DNA of 64,000 bases from Tanytarsus gracilentus (GCA_038502055.1 JAXRKN010000022.1:62001-126000); one strand, 5' to 3'; counted from the first letter of the stretch, positions 35,005 to 47,481 are shown. The notes: generated by a model not told the origin, from the sequence alone. Numbers and translations are program-made.

Positions 35005-35738
35005 AAATTTCATTCTACCGTAATTTGTGTGATGGAAATACGGCGGAGAATTTCTCTTAAAAACTGAAATTTGGATATTGTGATTTTTTTTGATACGCTT
35101 TCCATTTTTTGATTTCCTTTATTTTTTTAATTTGAAAATTTTAAAGTTTTGAGCTTTCTCGGCTTACGTATTTTTAAAAATCATTTTTTCATGAATTTTG
35201 TACGTTTTGTAGTATTTATCATGGATTTATTTGATATAAGACATCGAAAAGTATAGTAATATTTGGTAAAAACGTGATGTTTTATCAGTTTTACTTTATT
35301 AAAGGTTTATAAGAGAAAATCTCGCAAGTATTAAGATTCACAATTCAGAAAAAGTAATTAAATATGATACAGAAATATTTTTCATTTGAGTGTATGCATG
35401 TATGATTGCCTTAGTATTTTGCGATATATTTTTATCTCAAATATCAGCTTTTTCGTTTTAAAACCCACTCATCGTTTTAAACTCGGCATAGAGCATTGCA
35501 TCATTTTTCAAGTGCGCAAATTTTTTATAATTTTTGGAAAAAAAGTCTACATTTTAATTTATCATTATGTAAGTTAACTTTTATTTAACATCTTTAATGT
35601 AAAAACAACTTCAACACAAAATTTAAAATATCGGTATTGATATTGTGCCAGATTATTTTTATAATTTTTTTGCATTTTTTTCTAACTACCATATAAAGTG
35701 TTCGATGATTCATGTTTTTATTTCGTAGATGATAAAAT
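35005..35738. other. intergenic, no gene seen
   Basis: AT-rich sequence of about 730 bp before the DUF4781-like gene. Only short frames without splice or signal features are present. Confidence 0.5.
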
Positions 35739-38471
35739 ATGGGCTCAAACCTTACAAAAGAAAACCAAGCAACATGGGAACAAGAAACTGTGGAAAAGTG
35801 GAAACTAAAAGCTGTTGATATACTAAAATCTTACTATCTAAGCTTCAGAGGGAGTCAGTTCGATGAATACATTCTCAATAATGATGAAAATTTGCTGCTT
35901 GCTAAAATTTGTTTTGCAATTTATGGACCGCCAACAGTTGAAGATGCTGAAGAAATCTGGGATGGCTATGACGATAATCAGCGTGAAAATGCAAAAGAAA
36001 TTTTAAAGATCATTTTAGATCTACATAAAAAGAAGAAACCTCAAGCAAAACAAATACTTGTTGCAATAATTTTCATTGCATGCAAACAAGATGACACTGA
36101 ATATATTTTGCCGATTTTTTCAATTTTCACTGGACATGACCCATACAATCCACACGCATCTCGAGCTTATGTTGACACACAAAAAAGAACTTACACTAGT
36201 TGGGATGACTGGAAGTCTAACAATACGATGCCAATGCTCAAATATGCATACCCTCGAAGAGGATTTTTTACTTCATCGCCAAACCATAATTATGAGTTTG
36301 ATGAAGATCAAATTCCGGACATTGAATTTGGGTTTCCCCCAATATGTTCTACAAAATCTCGTATTTTAGGAACAACTGATACAATCACCGGGATCACTGC
36401 ATTAGGATGTGGAGTCATCGGATTAGCTTCTATGTTTACCCCAATCGGACCTTCTGTTCTAGTTGCATCAATGTATGGGGGAATTTCATCGGCTCTTTAC
36501 GGATCAAGTAGGGCTGCTGTGAGACTTCGCGATAAAGGTAAATTCTCTTTAAATCTCATCAATTAATCAAAACTTGTAAAAACTTTTAAAGGTACTCATG
36601 GGGAAAGTTTAACGGATATAGAAAGTTTAGCTCTTATGTTCAGCATTATCGCAACTCCTCTTCACTTCACAACATCAATTGTTAATGCTCAGTTGGTTCG
36701 CGGCGCAGTTGTAAATGGAAGAATTTTCAGTAGTTCAATGCGAATGTTTGCAACAGTCTTAAATTTTAGTACTCTTGGAGTTGACGGTGTCATGCTTGCT
36801 TTTGGTATTGCAAATCTAATTGATAAAGCCAAACAAGATCAACTGAAACCACTTGACATTTTACAACTCTCAATGAGCGTCTTTTTCTTCACAAATACTT
36901 TAATTAGACCTCAAATGGCTTCTTCGATTATTAAAAATGCACAGGAGACTCACATTCAGAGTTATGCAAATAACTTGAGTGACACTGATGCAAAAGCATC
37001 ATTTGATAGATTTTTAGATTCAAATAGAGGCGATGGATCAATTAAGGATACTTCAAAAATTATTCGAACCATAAATCGCATTAATGATCCAAATAAACTA
37101 TTTGGTGATTTAAAAGGAAGTACTGATATTAAAATTGGAGGGAGAAAAGGAAAAACCTTATTAATCCAACAAGACAAAAATGTTCAAAGAATTAATCCAA
37201 GTAAAGGGGCTTCAAAAACTTCAATTCAGCCTGTAAATACTGTAGGTTGTAGTGGATTAATTAATGAGGACAAAGATGACAACAGAGATAAACCATTTGA
37301 TAACGATGAGACAAATACATCAGTAATTTCTGATACAGTTTCAGGAATTTCAAATCCGGCAAAAGTAATAGCAACGTTGGCGTCTCCTTTACTTGCTCCA
37401 TATCTTAAGAAAATAGAAGAAAAAATAAGTTCAACCGATATTAGAGAAGTCATTGAAGTCCTTTACGATAAAATATCCAAAGGTATTTTTACAAGAAATA
37501 ATCAACCCACAGAACAATTTGATTACAAATTTTACTATCAAATCAGTGTTAAACTTGATATCAAACTGATATAAATTTGACACTGAAAATTATCTGTGGC
37601 AATGCCAAGGAAATTTTAATTTCAATGCAAATTATGCATTTTTTTAATTATTTTAGAATTTCCAAATCTTTCAAATGAAATTCAACATGCTGTCAACACT
37701 CTTTTGAGACTTCATCATCATCATCATCATGAGGTTAAAAAATATTTTTTTTATTATTTGAACACAATTTAAATTCTTTTTTTAGACAACCGAAACCCCA
37801 ATTAATTTTTCGTAAGTTAATTTGAAATAAATCGATATGATATAATTTTATAATTTTCAAATCACAACAGAACTAATCAGAGTGAAGAAGAAGAAGAATT
37901 GTTAAATTTGGATGATACTGAATTTGATCCCCAGGAATTTGTTAATATTGAAACCAAGCATATACTAGGAGGATTGTCAATGGATATCATGCACATGAAA
38001 AATTTAAATCCTCTGTATGAAGTCAATTATGCACCACCCAGAAATTTCTGGACAGGAACAGCATTAAATATTCCTAAAAATGAACTTGCTTTTCTCATGC
38101 ATCAAAATGACCATAAAGTGTACCAGTCAACCGGAAGAGAAGGAATTTTATTGCTAATGAACGATTTGACAACAACTATGAAGATGGAGATAACATTTTT
38201 AAACGCTTGCAAGCTACTACCAAAGTATTCTGTTAGTGTTCTTCAATGGATTGAAAAGGCTTTTGAAAACCAACAGATTAGAAAAGAAGAATTTTTAGAA
38301 ATTCTCGAACATTTTCATAACGTTCTTGAAACGAGTGAGAAAACAGTGCATTATGAATTTAATGGAATTGAATTGAGTGATGAAGAGCTACAAATATTTT
38401 TTTATCGTTTTAAAGCGTGTATTTTATTGAAAATTTTTGTTATAAAATTGACGATCGGTAAAAATAATTAA
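35739..38471 (+). CDS. DUF4781-like protein with His6 tract
   Basis: Five exons (35739-36537, 36592-37482, 37657-37733, 37786-37811, 37871-38471) give 797 residues. The region RILGTTDTITGITALGCGVIGLASMFTPIGPSVLV, together with the following Gly/Ala-rich helices and GTHGESLTD, resembles the insect DUF4781 domain as I remember it; this is a moderate match from memory. Hydrophobic Gly-rich segments recall pore-forming or membrane-inserting folds, but no function is known. A Ser/Asp-rich linker, a run of six His followed by an acidic linker (EEEEE), and a C-terminal domain (GGLSMDIMHMKNLNPLYEV) complete the protein. No signal peptide is present; the N-terminus MGSNLT starts with Met-Gly, so N-myristoylation is possible. 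Exon 4 is only 26 bp. Confidence 0.75.
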
Positions 38472-38581
38472 TATAATAAATTTTGAACCGATAAAAATGT
38501 TGTAAATAGAGGCGTGTAAAGTTTTTTTTTATATTAAATTAATAAATTTTTTATTTTATTTTTTAAATTAAAAATAAAGCT

Positions 38582-39373
38582 CTATGCTGGTCTGTTTGTC
38601 GTTGCGTTTCTTCCTGGACATCCACCGACTTGAGTTAATGTAATTCTTCTTCCACATTCTACGTTGCAATCGAACAGTTGGCGATTTTGATACGTTGTCC
38701 CGTCACTGCCGCAAACAGGATTGTAAGTCGCTGGAATACTCGAAACACACTGTTCAGTGCATGCTGAAAGGAAAGCAAATTTAGTTTTATTATAAAACTT
38801 TGACTCAATATGTAAATTAGAAATGTATAATTAACGAAGTAATAGAATAATTAGCAACTTTTTTAAAATTGATTAATTAAAACTCTTTGAATTTTTAACA
38901 TTTGATGGAATTAAAAAAATTACTCAATTTTTACCTTGAACCTGAGGAGAAACTGTGGTAGCCCGTGTTGTTGTTTGCTGCTGAGTAAATTGATTTGGTC
39001 GCTGTTGACCTTGATTTTGCTGTTGAGGATTAGTTTGTCCTTGATTTTGTTGTTGAGGATTAAATTGTCCTTGATTCTGTTGTTGAGGATTAAATTGTCC
39101 TTGATTTTGCTGTTGAGGATTAATTTGTCCTTGATTCTGTGGTTGAGGGTTAAATTGTCCAGGAAAAACAAAAGGATTAAATCCTCCTTGATTGCCTACA
39201 AAAGGATTTTGACCTTGGTTTTGTGGGAAGTAATTGCCACCACCTTGTTGCTGACCAAAAGGACTAAACCCCGGAAATTGTCTTTTAATTCTATTTAAAT
39301 TAGTTACTGGCGCACTTTGTATATTTTTAAAAGCAATAAGTGATAACACAAAAATTAAAATAAATTGTTTCAT
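38582..39373 (-). CDS. Kazal-type protein with Gln-rich stalk (1)
   Basis: Two exons (39373-38935, 38763-38582) give 206 residues. The signal peptide (KQFILIFVLSLIAFKNIQS) is followed by a possible dibasic propeptide site (NRIKR|QF), a Phe/Gly/Gln-rich stretch and then five or so copies of GQFNPQQQNQ. The last exon encodes a Kazal domain with six Cys: CTEQC, YNPVCGSDGTTYQN, FDCNVEC, GGC. The residue at the predicted inhibitory P1 position (second after the second Cys) is Ser, so trypsin inhibition is not expected. The start at 39373 is preferred to an ATG at 39430 because it begins the signal peptide. A secreted inhibitor or structural (silk-like) component is likely. Confidence 0.85.
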
Positions 39374-39608
39374 TCTTAGTTCCAAACTAGACAACGACTT
39401 AAGGAAGACTGAAAAACAGTGAGACGACACACAGTATTTTAAACATTATCACTGTAACCTGTTTTTTTCTTTCTCTTCTTTAATGCTTGCGGGGAACTTC
39501 CAGTTCAATTAACTAGAATGCTTAGTAATTTTTAGCTTTAAAACGAGTTTGAATAAATTACAAGAAACGATCAAAGAAAATTTGTCATCTAAATAAAATT
39601 AAGCGTAA

Positions 39609-40607
39609 TTATTTTTTATTGCTAATATTTCCAGGTCTTGAATGAGCCCAAGGTGGGATCGATGGTCGAGGACAGGTGCCGGCATTAAATAATTCAACCC
39701 CTAAAAACAAAATTAGAATTTTAATTCAAATTCTTTGTGTTTTTTTTAAATTATTGATGGAGAAACTTTTGGTGTCACTTTGTTTATTAATTAATTACTT
39801 ACTTTCGCCACAGTCCAAAATACAATCAAACATTTCACGATTCCGAAAGGTTCGGTAATTTATTCCGTCACTTCCACACCCTTGGAAGATAAAAAAGCAA
39901 TCAATACATTTATATCGCAGTTGCATTAAGAGAAACTTACACGGATCATAATGCGCCAATACTTTTGTAATACACGACTCGGCACAAGCTACACAGAGAA
40001 AAGAGAAAATAAAAAATCTTACTCATTCACTGCTATATAAGTGACCTTGAACTTGAGGTGTTGGTGGTTGTTGTTGCTGCTGCTGTCCGTTGTTTTGATT
40101 AAATTGTTGTTGGTTGAAATTTTGATTCTGTTGGTTTAAATTTGATTGTTGATTATTTAGATTGGATTCTTGATTGAAACCCGGCTGCTGGTTATTAAAT
40201 CCTTGATTAGGCCGTTGTTGATTAAAATTTGACTGCTGATTATTGTTACCATTAAATCCTTGATTAGGCCGTTGTCGATTAAAATTTGACTGCTGATTAT
40301 TGTTGCCATTAAAACTTGTCCCTTGATTGGGATTCACCTGTTGTCCATTAAAATTACCCCAGCCTTGATTAAAGTTGGGTTGCTGTCCCCCTAAATTTGG
40401 TCTTCTTGTCCTCTGTTTTTGATTGGGTCTTCTTTGGTTAAAATTTGGCCTTTGAGGGGAATTTCCAAATTCTGCATAGCGATTATCAATCTCATCGGTT
40501 TTATCGTCATCGTCATCGGTGGGGAATACAAAATTATCTGCAGCTTCTATGTTAGTCAAAAATATCAAAAAAGTGAGCGATAATAAAATTAGCACTAAGT
40601 AATTCAT
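39609..40607 (-). CDS. Kazal-type protein with Asn/Gln-rich stalk (2)
   Basis: Four exons (40607-40046, 39988-39941, 39880-39803, 39700-39609) give 259 residues. A signal peptide (NYLVLILLSLTFLIFLTNIEA) leads to an acidic DDDDD run and an Asn/Gln/Phe-rich stalk with repeats such as QQSNFNQQRPNQGF and polyGln. The three short last exons assemble a Kazal domain: CAESCITK, YDPWCGSDGINYR, FDCILDCGE, NAGTC. P1 is predicted to be Thr. It is a tandem relative of the gene at 38582. The first intron falls at the same place in both (PQVQ|AC), but this copy has two further introns inside the Kazal domain. Confidence 0.82.
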
Positions 40608-42170
40608 TGAGCAGATTTTTGTAATGTATTCTTCAAAGTATTTCAATAAGAACTAAAATTGTTTTCGGCAAAACATTCTCATGATGAGGCAAAAATATAT
40701 TTTATAAACATTTTTTTGATATCGTCATAAATCAAGGGAAGATTATTTTAAACTCAAGATAAAATTTATTTTTAATGCATTTTTATAAGACAAGTTTTTA
40801 AGAAATTTTTGAACGCTTGAAACTTTTTAAATTTTGCAGACTTTTTTCCTTGAAATCTATACAATGAACTTTTGCTGTTCAAGTTGTATAATGTCAAAGA
40901 TATTTAAAGAAACTCACGAGGTATTTTATTCAAACTCGTATTATTGATTCAAACAAAAAATTGTTACTTTTACAAGCAGATGTTTGCAAAGATTCAATAA
41001 ATAATCATGTCAATCACCTGTTATTTGAATTGTTAGAAAATTATTACAGTTTTGTTGATTAAAAAAGCGAAATTTTACTCATCACATCATTTTCTCAAAC
41101 ATCGTCATCACCATCAGCAAATTCGTCGATCGTAGCTCATAACAAAAGCATAACACTTGAATGTAAAGTTCATTACCTCCACAAGTGTGTGAGTTTGAAC
41201 ATCTCAATGTAACATCACCAGATACTGAATTAGATTCTAAATCATAAAAACGTTTTTCACTGAACAATCGAATTTACAATTTTAATTCTATTCAGTACAT
41301 AGAAATTTTTAAAGAAAAAAATTGAAATTTTATTGAGAGTTAGAGAGTGTCCTAATAGAAGGTTAAAAATTGATACAACCAAAAAAGATAAATTTTATCA
41401 TTAAATTTCAACAGCTTTTGTCAAAATTTTAGCATCGGAAACAGTTTTATGTTGCATTCAAAATTGATCATTTCCAAATTAAAGCAATTGTAAAGGTTAA
41501 ACATCAAGTGACACATTAATGATATTTTTTCATCATTGAAACGTCAACGAGATCATTTGAGTTTATATCAGAGATGGGCAATTACAAAAAATTGTAAAAA
41601 ATTACATGTAATATATTTTCTTTTGGAAAATTACGTGAATTTTTTTAACTACATGTAATTTTTATTTGATTACGTTAAGTAATTTCCCATCTCTGGTTTG
41701 TTTTAAAATCTTTTTTTTTTAGAAATGTTTAAAAATTTTAATGAAAATAAATTTTAACAAAAAAAAAATATTATGAATAGTTTTTAAAAAGTTTATTTTT
41801 TTGACTTTTTTTACGTATAAAGCACTTGAGAAATTTTTGCATTGACTCTTACTTACATACACGCTTAGTTAGTTCTCTTCTGCTCGCTGATGTTTGTAAA
41901 CGTGATTTGAATTCAATCTCGCAAGTTTTGAGTGTTGTTTTGGGCGTGGAAATATTTTTTTAGTTAATGAAATTTTATTTTAAGTTTGAGTCATCATTTA
42001 TCAGATCTTAAAAAATGAAAAACTTTTTGGTGTTTAAAAAATTTAAAATGCCATAAAATAGTAAAACTATCAAAAAAATATGAAACTGATAAACTTTTTA
42101 TAGTTTCATACAGTCAAAAACAGTTCTCGCTATTTTTATTCAATAAAATCGCCATAACAAATCGTCAACT
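40608..42170. other. 1.5-kb intergenic region
   Basis: AT-rich, with one inverted-repeat element at 41569-41695 listed separately. A 61-codon minus-strand frame at 41082-41267 has Cys-rich content but no signal peptide, start context or clear splice partner. Confidence 0.5.
41569..41695. mobile_element. MITE, family CAGAGATGGGCAATTAC, copy 1
   Basis: The left end cagagatgggcaattac and the right end gtaatttcccatctctg are near-complementary, with an AT-rich palindromic core containing acatgtaat motifs. Related copies lie at 49340 and 53325. Confidence 0.75.
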
Positions 42171-42854
42171 ATGAAAATAAACGGAAATTTACTTTTTACT
42201 GCAGCGCAAAATGTGAAAAATCTTCGTCTTCACAAGTACATGTGGAGTTGCATGGCAATAACACATGATACACTTGATAAATTTAAAAAGCTTGTCTACG
42301 AGACAGATAGTAAAGGTTTTAATGTTTTTCAACTGGCTGTAATGCACAACAAATTGGAAATAATTCAGTGGATGTGGCAAAAGCTTCAACGAGATGTATT
42401 TTATGATGAAGAATTTCGCAGCTTTATAAAAATTGAAACTAAAGATGGAAAAAATATTCTTCAATTAGCGGCAGCGTGCAATAAAAAAACACAAACACAC
42501 GAATGGCTGTGGAATAAAATGGTGCAAATATTTGGTAAAGAAGGATTGAAAGAGATGATTGAACATGGAGACAGAAACGATCGAAATGTATGTGAAATTT
42601 ATTATTTATCTTTTACTCTTATTTAAGATTTTAATTTTTAGGTTTTTCATCTTTCGGCTATTTCCAACTCAAATGAAGTATTTACAAAACTTTATGCCCT
42701 TGCTAAAACTCATCTTGGTGCGACCGAAATGAGAAGATCGCTGAGGAAAAAAGAGCTTGTTTACGATGCTAATGTATTTGATATTGCTAAGGAACATGCA
42801 ATGGACTGCACGCTTTATCCATGGCTGAAAACAAAAAGGCACAAATATTTTTGA
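42171..42854 (+). CDS. short ankyrin-like repeat protein
   Basis: Two exons (42171-42587, 42642-42854) give 209 residues. Ankyrin-like units appear as FNVFQLAVMHNKLEIIQWMW, KNILQLAAACNKKTQTHEWLW and NVFHLSAISNSNEVFTKLY, each starting with a hydrophobic turn and followed by a second helix rich in Trp. No signal peptide or membrane helix is present. The unit spacing is loose and resembles the degenerate repeats in the C-terminal half of the NACHT protein at 23939, so it may be a short relative of that family; this is inference. Partner and role are unknown. The start at 42171 directly opens the first repeat-like segment. Confidence 0.7.
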
Positions 42855-42911
42855 GTGATTATAAATTTATTAAACAACCAATTCCATACAATAAATAATA
42901 TTATTGACAAA

Positions 42912-43171
42912 CTAGCTCAGCACTTCAGTTATATTCCACTTACTAACAATAATCAATGGAATAATTTTTCTTTCACTCATATTTTTAAAATTTAAGTTTT
43001 CAGTTTCAAAATCTGTGTAATCGACAAGAGTTTCAATCGGCTGTTTTTCCATCGGAAAAGCATTAAATTCAACTGAAAAAATTTAACATTTAATTTTTTT
43101 TAATTTAATGACAACTTAAACTTACAAAATGTTGTGAAAACCATCACCAAAATTATCAAAAGTCTTCTCAT
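42912..43171 (-). CDS. small secreted peptide, 68 residues
   Basis: Two exons (43171-43126, 43072-42912) joined in frame. The N-terminus MRRLLIILVMVFTTF is a signal peptide. The rest (EFNAFPMEKQ, DYTDFETENLNF, IIPLIIVSKWNITEVLS) has no Cys and one glycosylation site (NIT). The exon plan, with an intron straight after the signal peptide, is shared with other small secreted genes in this window. No family recognised. Confidence 0.55.
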
Positions 43172-43386
43172 CTTCACAATTTTACTATGACTGATGCAAA
43201 ATATAAATAAAAATGTGATTGAAGAAAAATATAAAAACTGAGAATTATTTGCTTGCCAATTAGAATATTTTCTATTATTATAATATTCCAAGAAATCATC
43301 TGCTTCTTTCAAATTGTTAACAATATTTTAAAATATCAAAACCAACACAAAATAAGTTTTTAATATCATTTGAGTACATAAAAAAT

Positions 43387-44082
43387 TCAGTCAGCTTTTC
43401 TAAGCTTTTTACTTGAGACTTCAATTGCATCCAACCACAATTTAAACTCTTCTGGCATTTCTGGTTGTTGTTCAAATCCTTTAAATTGTTTCATCAACTT
43501 TATGACATCAACTTTTGTCACACATTGCTTTGACATTGAAACTGCTCTTACAAAGCCATCAAGAGTGATAAACTTTTGCTCAAGATAAATAGCGCTTTCA
43601 TCCCAACAAACAAGTTCTAAAAAAAGAAATTAAACTATCACGAATTATTTTTTTTACAAATTTTACCAGTTGAAATTTTGTATGGAGTAAAAATTGGGAT
43701 AGATCGACGATAACGAACTGATGAAGCACCTTGAACTGCACCGCCTCCTGCTTTTTTGATAGCGCCATAAATTCCAGTCAATCCATAGAAATGAAATCTT
43801 GCAAAATCAAGCTCCCTTAAGTAACGTGCATTGTTCATGTGTCTAATAAAAATGTCTACATCTTGAGATGTGCAAAGACCTTAAAAAATTTAATTTACTT
43901 AATAAAGTTAACTCTTAAAGCAAATATTAATAATAAATACCATAAATTGTCGTCTTTTCGTTGATGTTTCGTTTCTTTTGAAAAAACTGAGCAAAACCAA
44001 GAGTAAAAACACATCGTATGAAGTAGTTAACATCCCAAATGATGTAAAGAATTAATAACAGCGTATAAAAGCATAAACCCAT
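43387..44082 (-). CDS. THEM6: THEM6-like hotdog-fold protein
   Basis: Three exons (44082-43941, 43879-43667, 43616-43387) give 194 residues. An N-terminal hydrophobic helix (MGLCFYTLLLILYIIWDVNYF) anchors or directs the protein to the membrane or secretory path. The thioesterase-like hotdog domain shows DIFIRHMNNARYLRELDFARF, the central GGGAVQGASSVRYRRSIPIF strand and CWDESAIYLEQKFITLDGFV, then an amphipathic C-terminal helix. These match the THEM6 (thioesterase superfamily member 6) family. The length is close to the usual, about 200 residues. Enzymatic activity of the family is not well established, so only the fold is claimed. Confidence 0.9.
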
Positions 44083-44870
44083 GTTTATAATTTTTTTTTC
44101 TAAAAAAATAAATTTGTGATTTTCACAATTTTAATAAATGTTTATTTTTAAAAGATATTTTCAAAGTCCAAAAATTGTTGAGCAAGTCTTTTTTGATTTA
44201 AATAATAAGCATGTTTGAAAAATGACTTACCAACACAAACATATTATTTTGGAATAAATTTACCGTAAACTTTGATCTATCATAATTTTTTAAATATTTG
44301 AACTTAAATTTAATCTTTTAGCTTAAACTGTAGTTTATCGTGTTAACTATTAAAAATTACCTGTAAATTGTTTAAACTGTGTAGAAAACCATCAATAAAT
44401 TATTAAAAACCAAGTAATGTTGATACCTTTAGATATTCTACACTAATAAATGAAATATTTTCAAATCAACTCAGGTAAAAAAACAATTGAGTGGTTTAAG
44501 ACATCACAAACGGCATAACGTCTTAGGCAAACAAGTTTAATTTCAATTATATTTATCTTTTTATTTAATTTAAAATTTTACATAATTTAAAATTAGAAAA
44601 CTTAAGAATTCTGAAAAAACAAATAATTAAAAACTTTTTAATTAATTTAAGTTAATTTCTTGGAGATGAATTTATTCAATGATTCATATGTGTGAATTAT
44701 CTTAAAATTTGCACGTGCTACGCACACTTAAAATTTAAACAATTCTGACTCAATAAAATTTCCTGAAATTTTTTTGTTAATTGATGTTAATTGGAGACAC
44801 ACAGGTAGGTGATCAATGTTTAGCAATATTTTTTTCTGACGATAAATTACTGTTTTATCACCTTCGTCTC
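44083..44870. other. intergenic, no gene seen
   Basis: AT-rich sequence between the divergent THEM6 and mini-mucin genes. It must contain both promoters; only the TATA/Inr pair of the mini-mucin is recognisable. Confidence 0.5.
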
Positions 44871-44876
44871 AAGCTT

Positions 44877-44913
44877 TTATAAATAAATCAATTCTCACCC
44901 TTTCGCTAGTCAG
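44877..44913 (+). promoter_or_regulatory. TATA/Inr core promoter of mini-mucin gene
   Basis: A tataaata box near 44878 is followed about 31 bp later by the arthropod initiator tcagtcag (44909-44916), about 20 bp before the start codon at 44933. Confidence 0.65.
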
Positions 44914-44932
44914 TCAGCTACAGTTTTTCAAA

Positions 44933-45291
44933 ATGACAACAAGTATTTCACTAGGTGTATCAGTTTTAGTGCTTTTGTGCTGTTATTGTAAGAAAAAATT
45001 TTGTGCATTAAAAAATTATTAAAGTTTTAATTTTAAATTATTTTCAAATTTAAAGCAGCAAATGTTGCTGGTCAGCAAAGTTCAACATCTTCATTTTTAC
45101 CTTCAACATCATCCACTGGACATACAACTTTTGGTGATTCTACCACATCTTCAACAACAACAATCTCAAGCACTTCGAGTTCATCTACAACGCATGGTGA
45201 TCCAACCACTTCAAAAATTTCAACTTCATCTCATAATTCCACTAAATCAGACGATTGCAAACTTGGATTTTTGTGCAAGTTATTTCACTGA
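44933..45291 (+). CDS. small secreted Ser/Thr-rich mucin-like protein
   Basis: Two exons (44933-44987, 45056-45291) give 96 residues. The signal peptide (SISLGVSVLVLLCCY) is interrupted at its end by the intron, followed by about 55 residues dominated by Ser and Thr (SSTSSFLPSTSSTG, TSSTTTISSTSSSSTT). The C-terminus carries two Cys (DDCKLGFLCKLFH). Dense O-glycosylation is expected. The strong TATA/Inr promoter suggests high or tissue-restricted expression, for example in salivary gland or gut; that is inference. A frame in another phase across exon 2 is an artefact. Confidence 0.75.
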
Positions 45292-45554
45292 GGAATTTTT
45301 TTTAAATTTGCAAAATTCAAAATAATGTTTGAAGTTAATAAAATTTACCTTAAAGAATAAAATTAATAACATTCCATTAAATTTTTAATAATTAACGATA
45401 GTTAATATATTTATTTTCAAATACAGAGACAATTTATTTGAACATTACAGATTGAATTAATTTAATGATTTAGTTTAAAATGGGAAAAGTTATAATTAAA
45501 ACTTAACTGTTTTTAATTTCTCTACAGAGAATATTTATAAAGTTTTTGTAATTT

Positions 45555-47362
45555 TCATGACTCATATCTAAGTCTTTCATAATGCGGCCTAATTTCACTT
45601 GTGGGTATGTGAAGACTAAACTCTAGAGCGACTAGAACGGCAAATTCGAATGCAATTAATTCTTTTCTATTGATGCGGAAAATTGACTCGATTTTCTAAA
45701 AAAATTAAAATAGAGAAAATAAATACCACTTGAATTTAAATAATTACCTCAATTAATCCTTTAAGAACTTCTCCTTTGACATCATTTAGTTTCGCGCTGA
45801 GGAGAAGACAGGCACCAGCTGACAATTTTCTAATAAATAAAGAATTCATTTACTGATTTTTCAATTTAAAGAATTATTTTACCTATTAATTTTGTTTATC
45901 AGACCTGCCAGGATGAGCTTCTCAAAATATACATAAGCACATGCTATCGTGAGCTCATCAATCCTCGAGTCCATTTTATTGATTCTTCTCATGTCTCTTT
46001 TGATTGATCTCAATTTACTTAACGTGAGTTGAATGTGTGGATATTTCTCCTTGAACTTGTCGTTCAGTTCTTTCTTCAAATCAGCCTAAAATATTCAAAA
46101 TAATTAGCGTGAATTTAGAGATAATTTTAATTCAAATATTGAAATTAGTCATTAATTTTTTTAACATAGTATAGTGTTACTTGCTTTACTGACCTGACGA
46201 ACATAATCAATCACGCTTGTTATGTAACTCGTGAATGTTAACAAAGTCCGATGCTTTCCTGATGAAAATTCTGGATTCTCGAGAAGATCAGCTGAGTAAG
46301 GTTCTTCATCAACATCATCAACGTGAGAAATGTATCGTATCATTCCATGATTTCTCAGCACCAAAGTATCTAGGTGCTCTAACTGATGGCGCTGCAAAAA
46401 AATTGCATGTTAAACTCCAAATATTTTTTTTACTATTTTTAAAAACCTTATTTCCAACCCCAGGATTTGATCTTGATGGCACAAGTAAATGTCCATAAGA
46501 TATTTCCATTCCACCGTCTCTCCTCTCAATTCCAAGCAAATAAAATGGATCGAAAGGTTGATTTTCTGCCGTCGCTGACATCGGACGAGAAGTTGATGTG
46601 TTTCTTCTTCTTCCACCACTACTTCTCACATCCAACTTTATATTGCTTCTGTTAAATGAGCTCGCTAAGCCTTTTCGGAAGGGAATGACTGAGAAAATAT
46701 GAAGCGGCTTCTGATGCGTTGTTATGATGCATCGAGAATCATCAACGGATGATTGACCGTTGCGTAGAGGAGGAGGAGTTGGATCATGAATATGGACACA
46801 TTTGGGTTTGCTTGAAAGTGATTCAGTGCTTGAAGTTACAGCAGTTGCAACAGGCGCCGAACAGTTACAAAGGGCTTTCTTGAGAAGTAAAGCTTGACGA
46901 CGTTCAGCAATGGTTTCATTGGAACTGCTTATGGTTCTAAAAAGATCGCTGTAGCAATAATTTAGCTAATAAAATATTCTCACCTTCCTCTCTCGCGGTA
47001 TGGCTGAAAATTTACCATAAAATTATTGAAGAAACCTTTCGATGATGTTTGAATGCAATCAGATCCTGAACTTATTGAGTCTTGATCTTGATTCTTTTTT
47101 AAAGCTTAAATGAAAAAGTATTTAAAATATTTACTTAATTTTTTTCATCTAATAAACCTTTTTCCAATCCATTTACAGTCTCATCTTCTTCAATATTGTA
47201 AGTTCTTTTCGATGGTCGTCGAGATCCCATGTAATGATTTTGTGCGGCCCCAAAAGGCTTGTCACGATGCACTCCATCGAGCGAAATGTTTGATAAAAAT
47301 GAGACTGCTGCTAATCTTCGTCTAAGTCTAGTCTTTTCGCCATTATTAAAGTTTGTTGACAT
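45555..47362 (-). CDS. CABLES: CABLES (Cdk5 and Abl enzyme substrate) family protein
   Basis: A cyclin-box protein that links cyclin-dependent kinases with Abl-type tyrosine kinases in animals. Seven exons (47362-47158, 47104-46984, 46936-46447, 46391-46194, 46085-45883, 45829-45748, 45695-45555) give 479 residues. The N-terminus has the family motif RRRLAAVSFLSNISLDG. The middle has RPMSATAENQPFDPFYLLG and LEHLDTLVLRNHGMIRYISHVDDVDEEPYS. The C-terminal cyclin-like box contains DELTIACAYVYFEKLILAGLINKINRKLSAGACLLLSAKLNDVKG and RINRKELIAFEFAVLVALEF. Start at the ATG before STNFNNGEK; an upstream extension is possible but is less conserved in style. It starts 120 bp downstream of the zinc-finger gene's stop, on the same strand. 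Confidence 0.92.
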
Positions 47363-47481
47363 CTTTTCAATGGATGAAATTTTTTTTGTTATTGAACTAA
47401 AGCGACATCTGCAGGAAACAGTCAATGATATATTTTTAAAAACTTTATTCATGATGTTAGTAAAAAAATAAACACAAAAAT

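Noticed and set aside
41082..41267. Minus-strand 61-codon frame with several Cys
   Set aside because: No signal peptide, splice partner or relative could be seen; probably chance.
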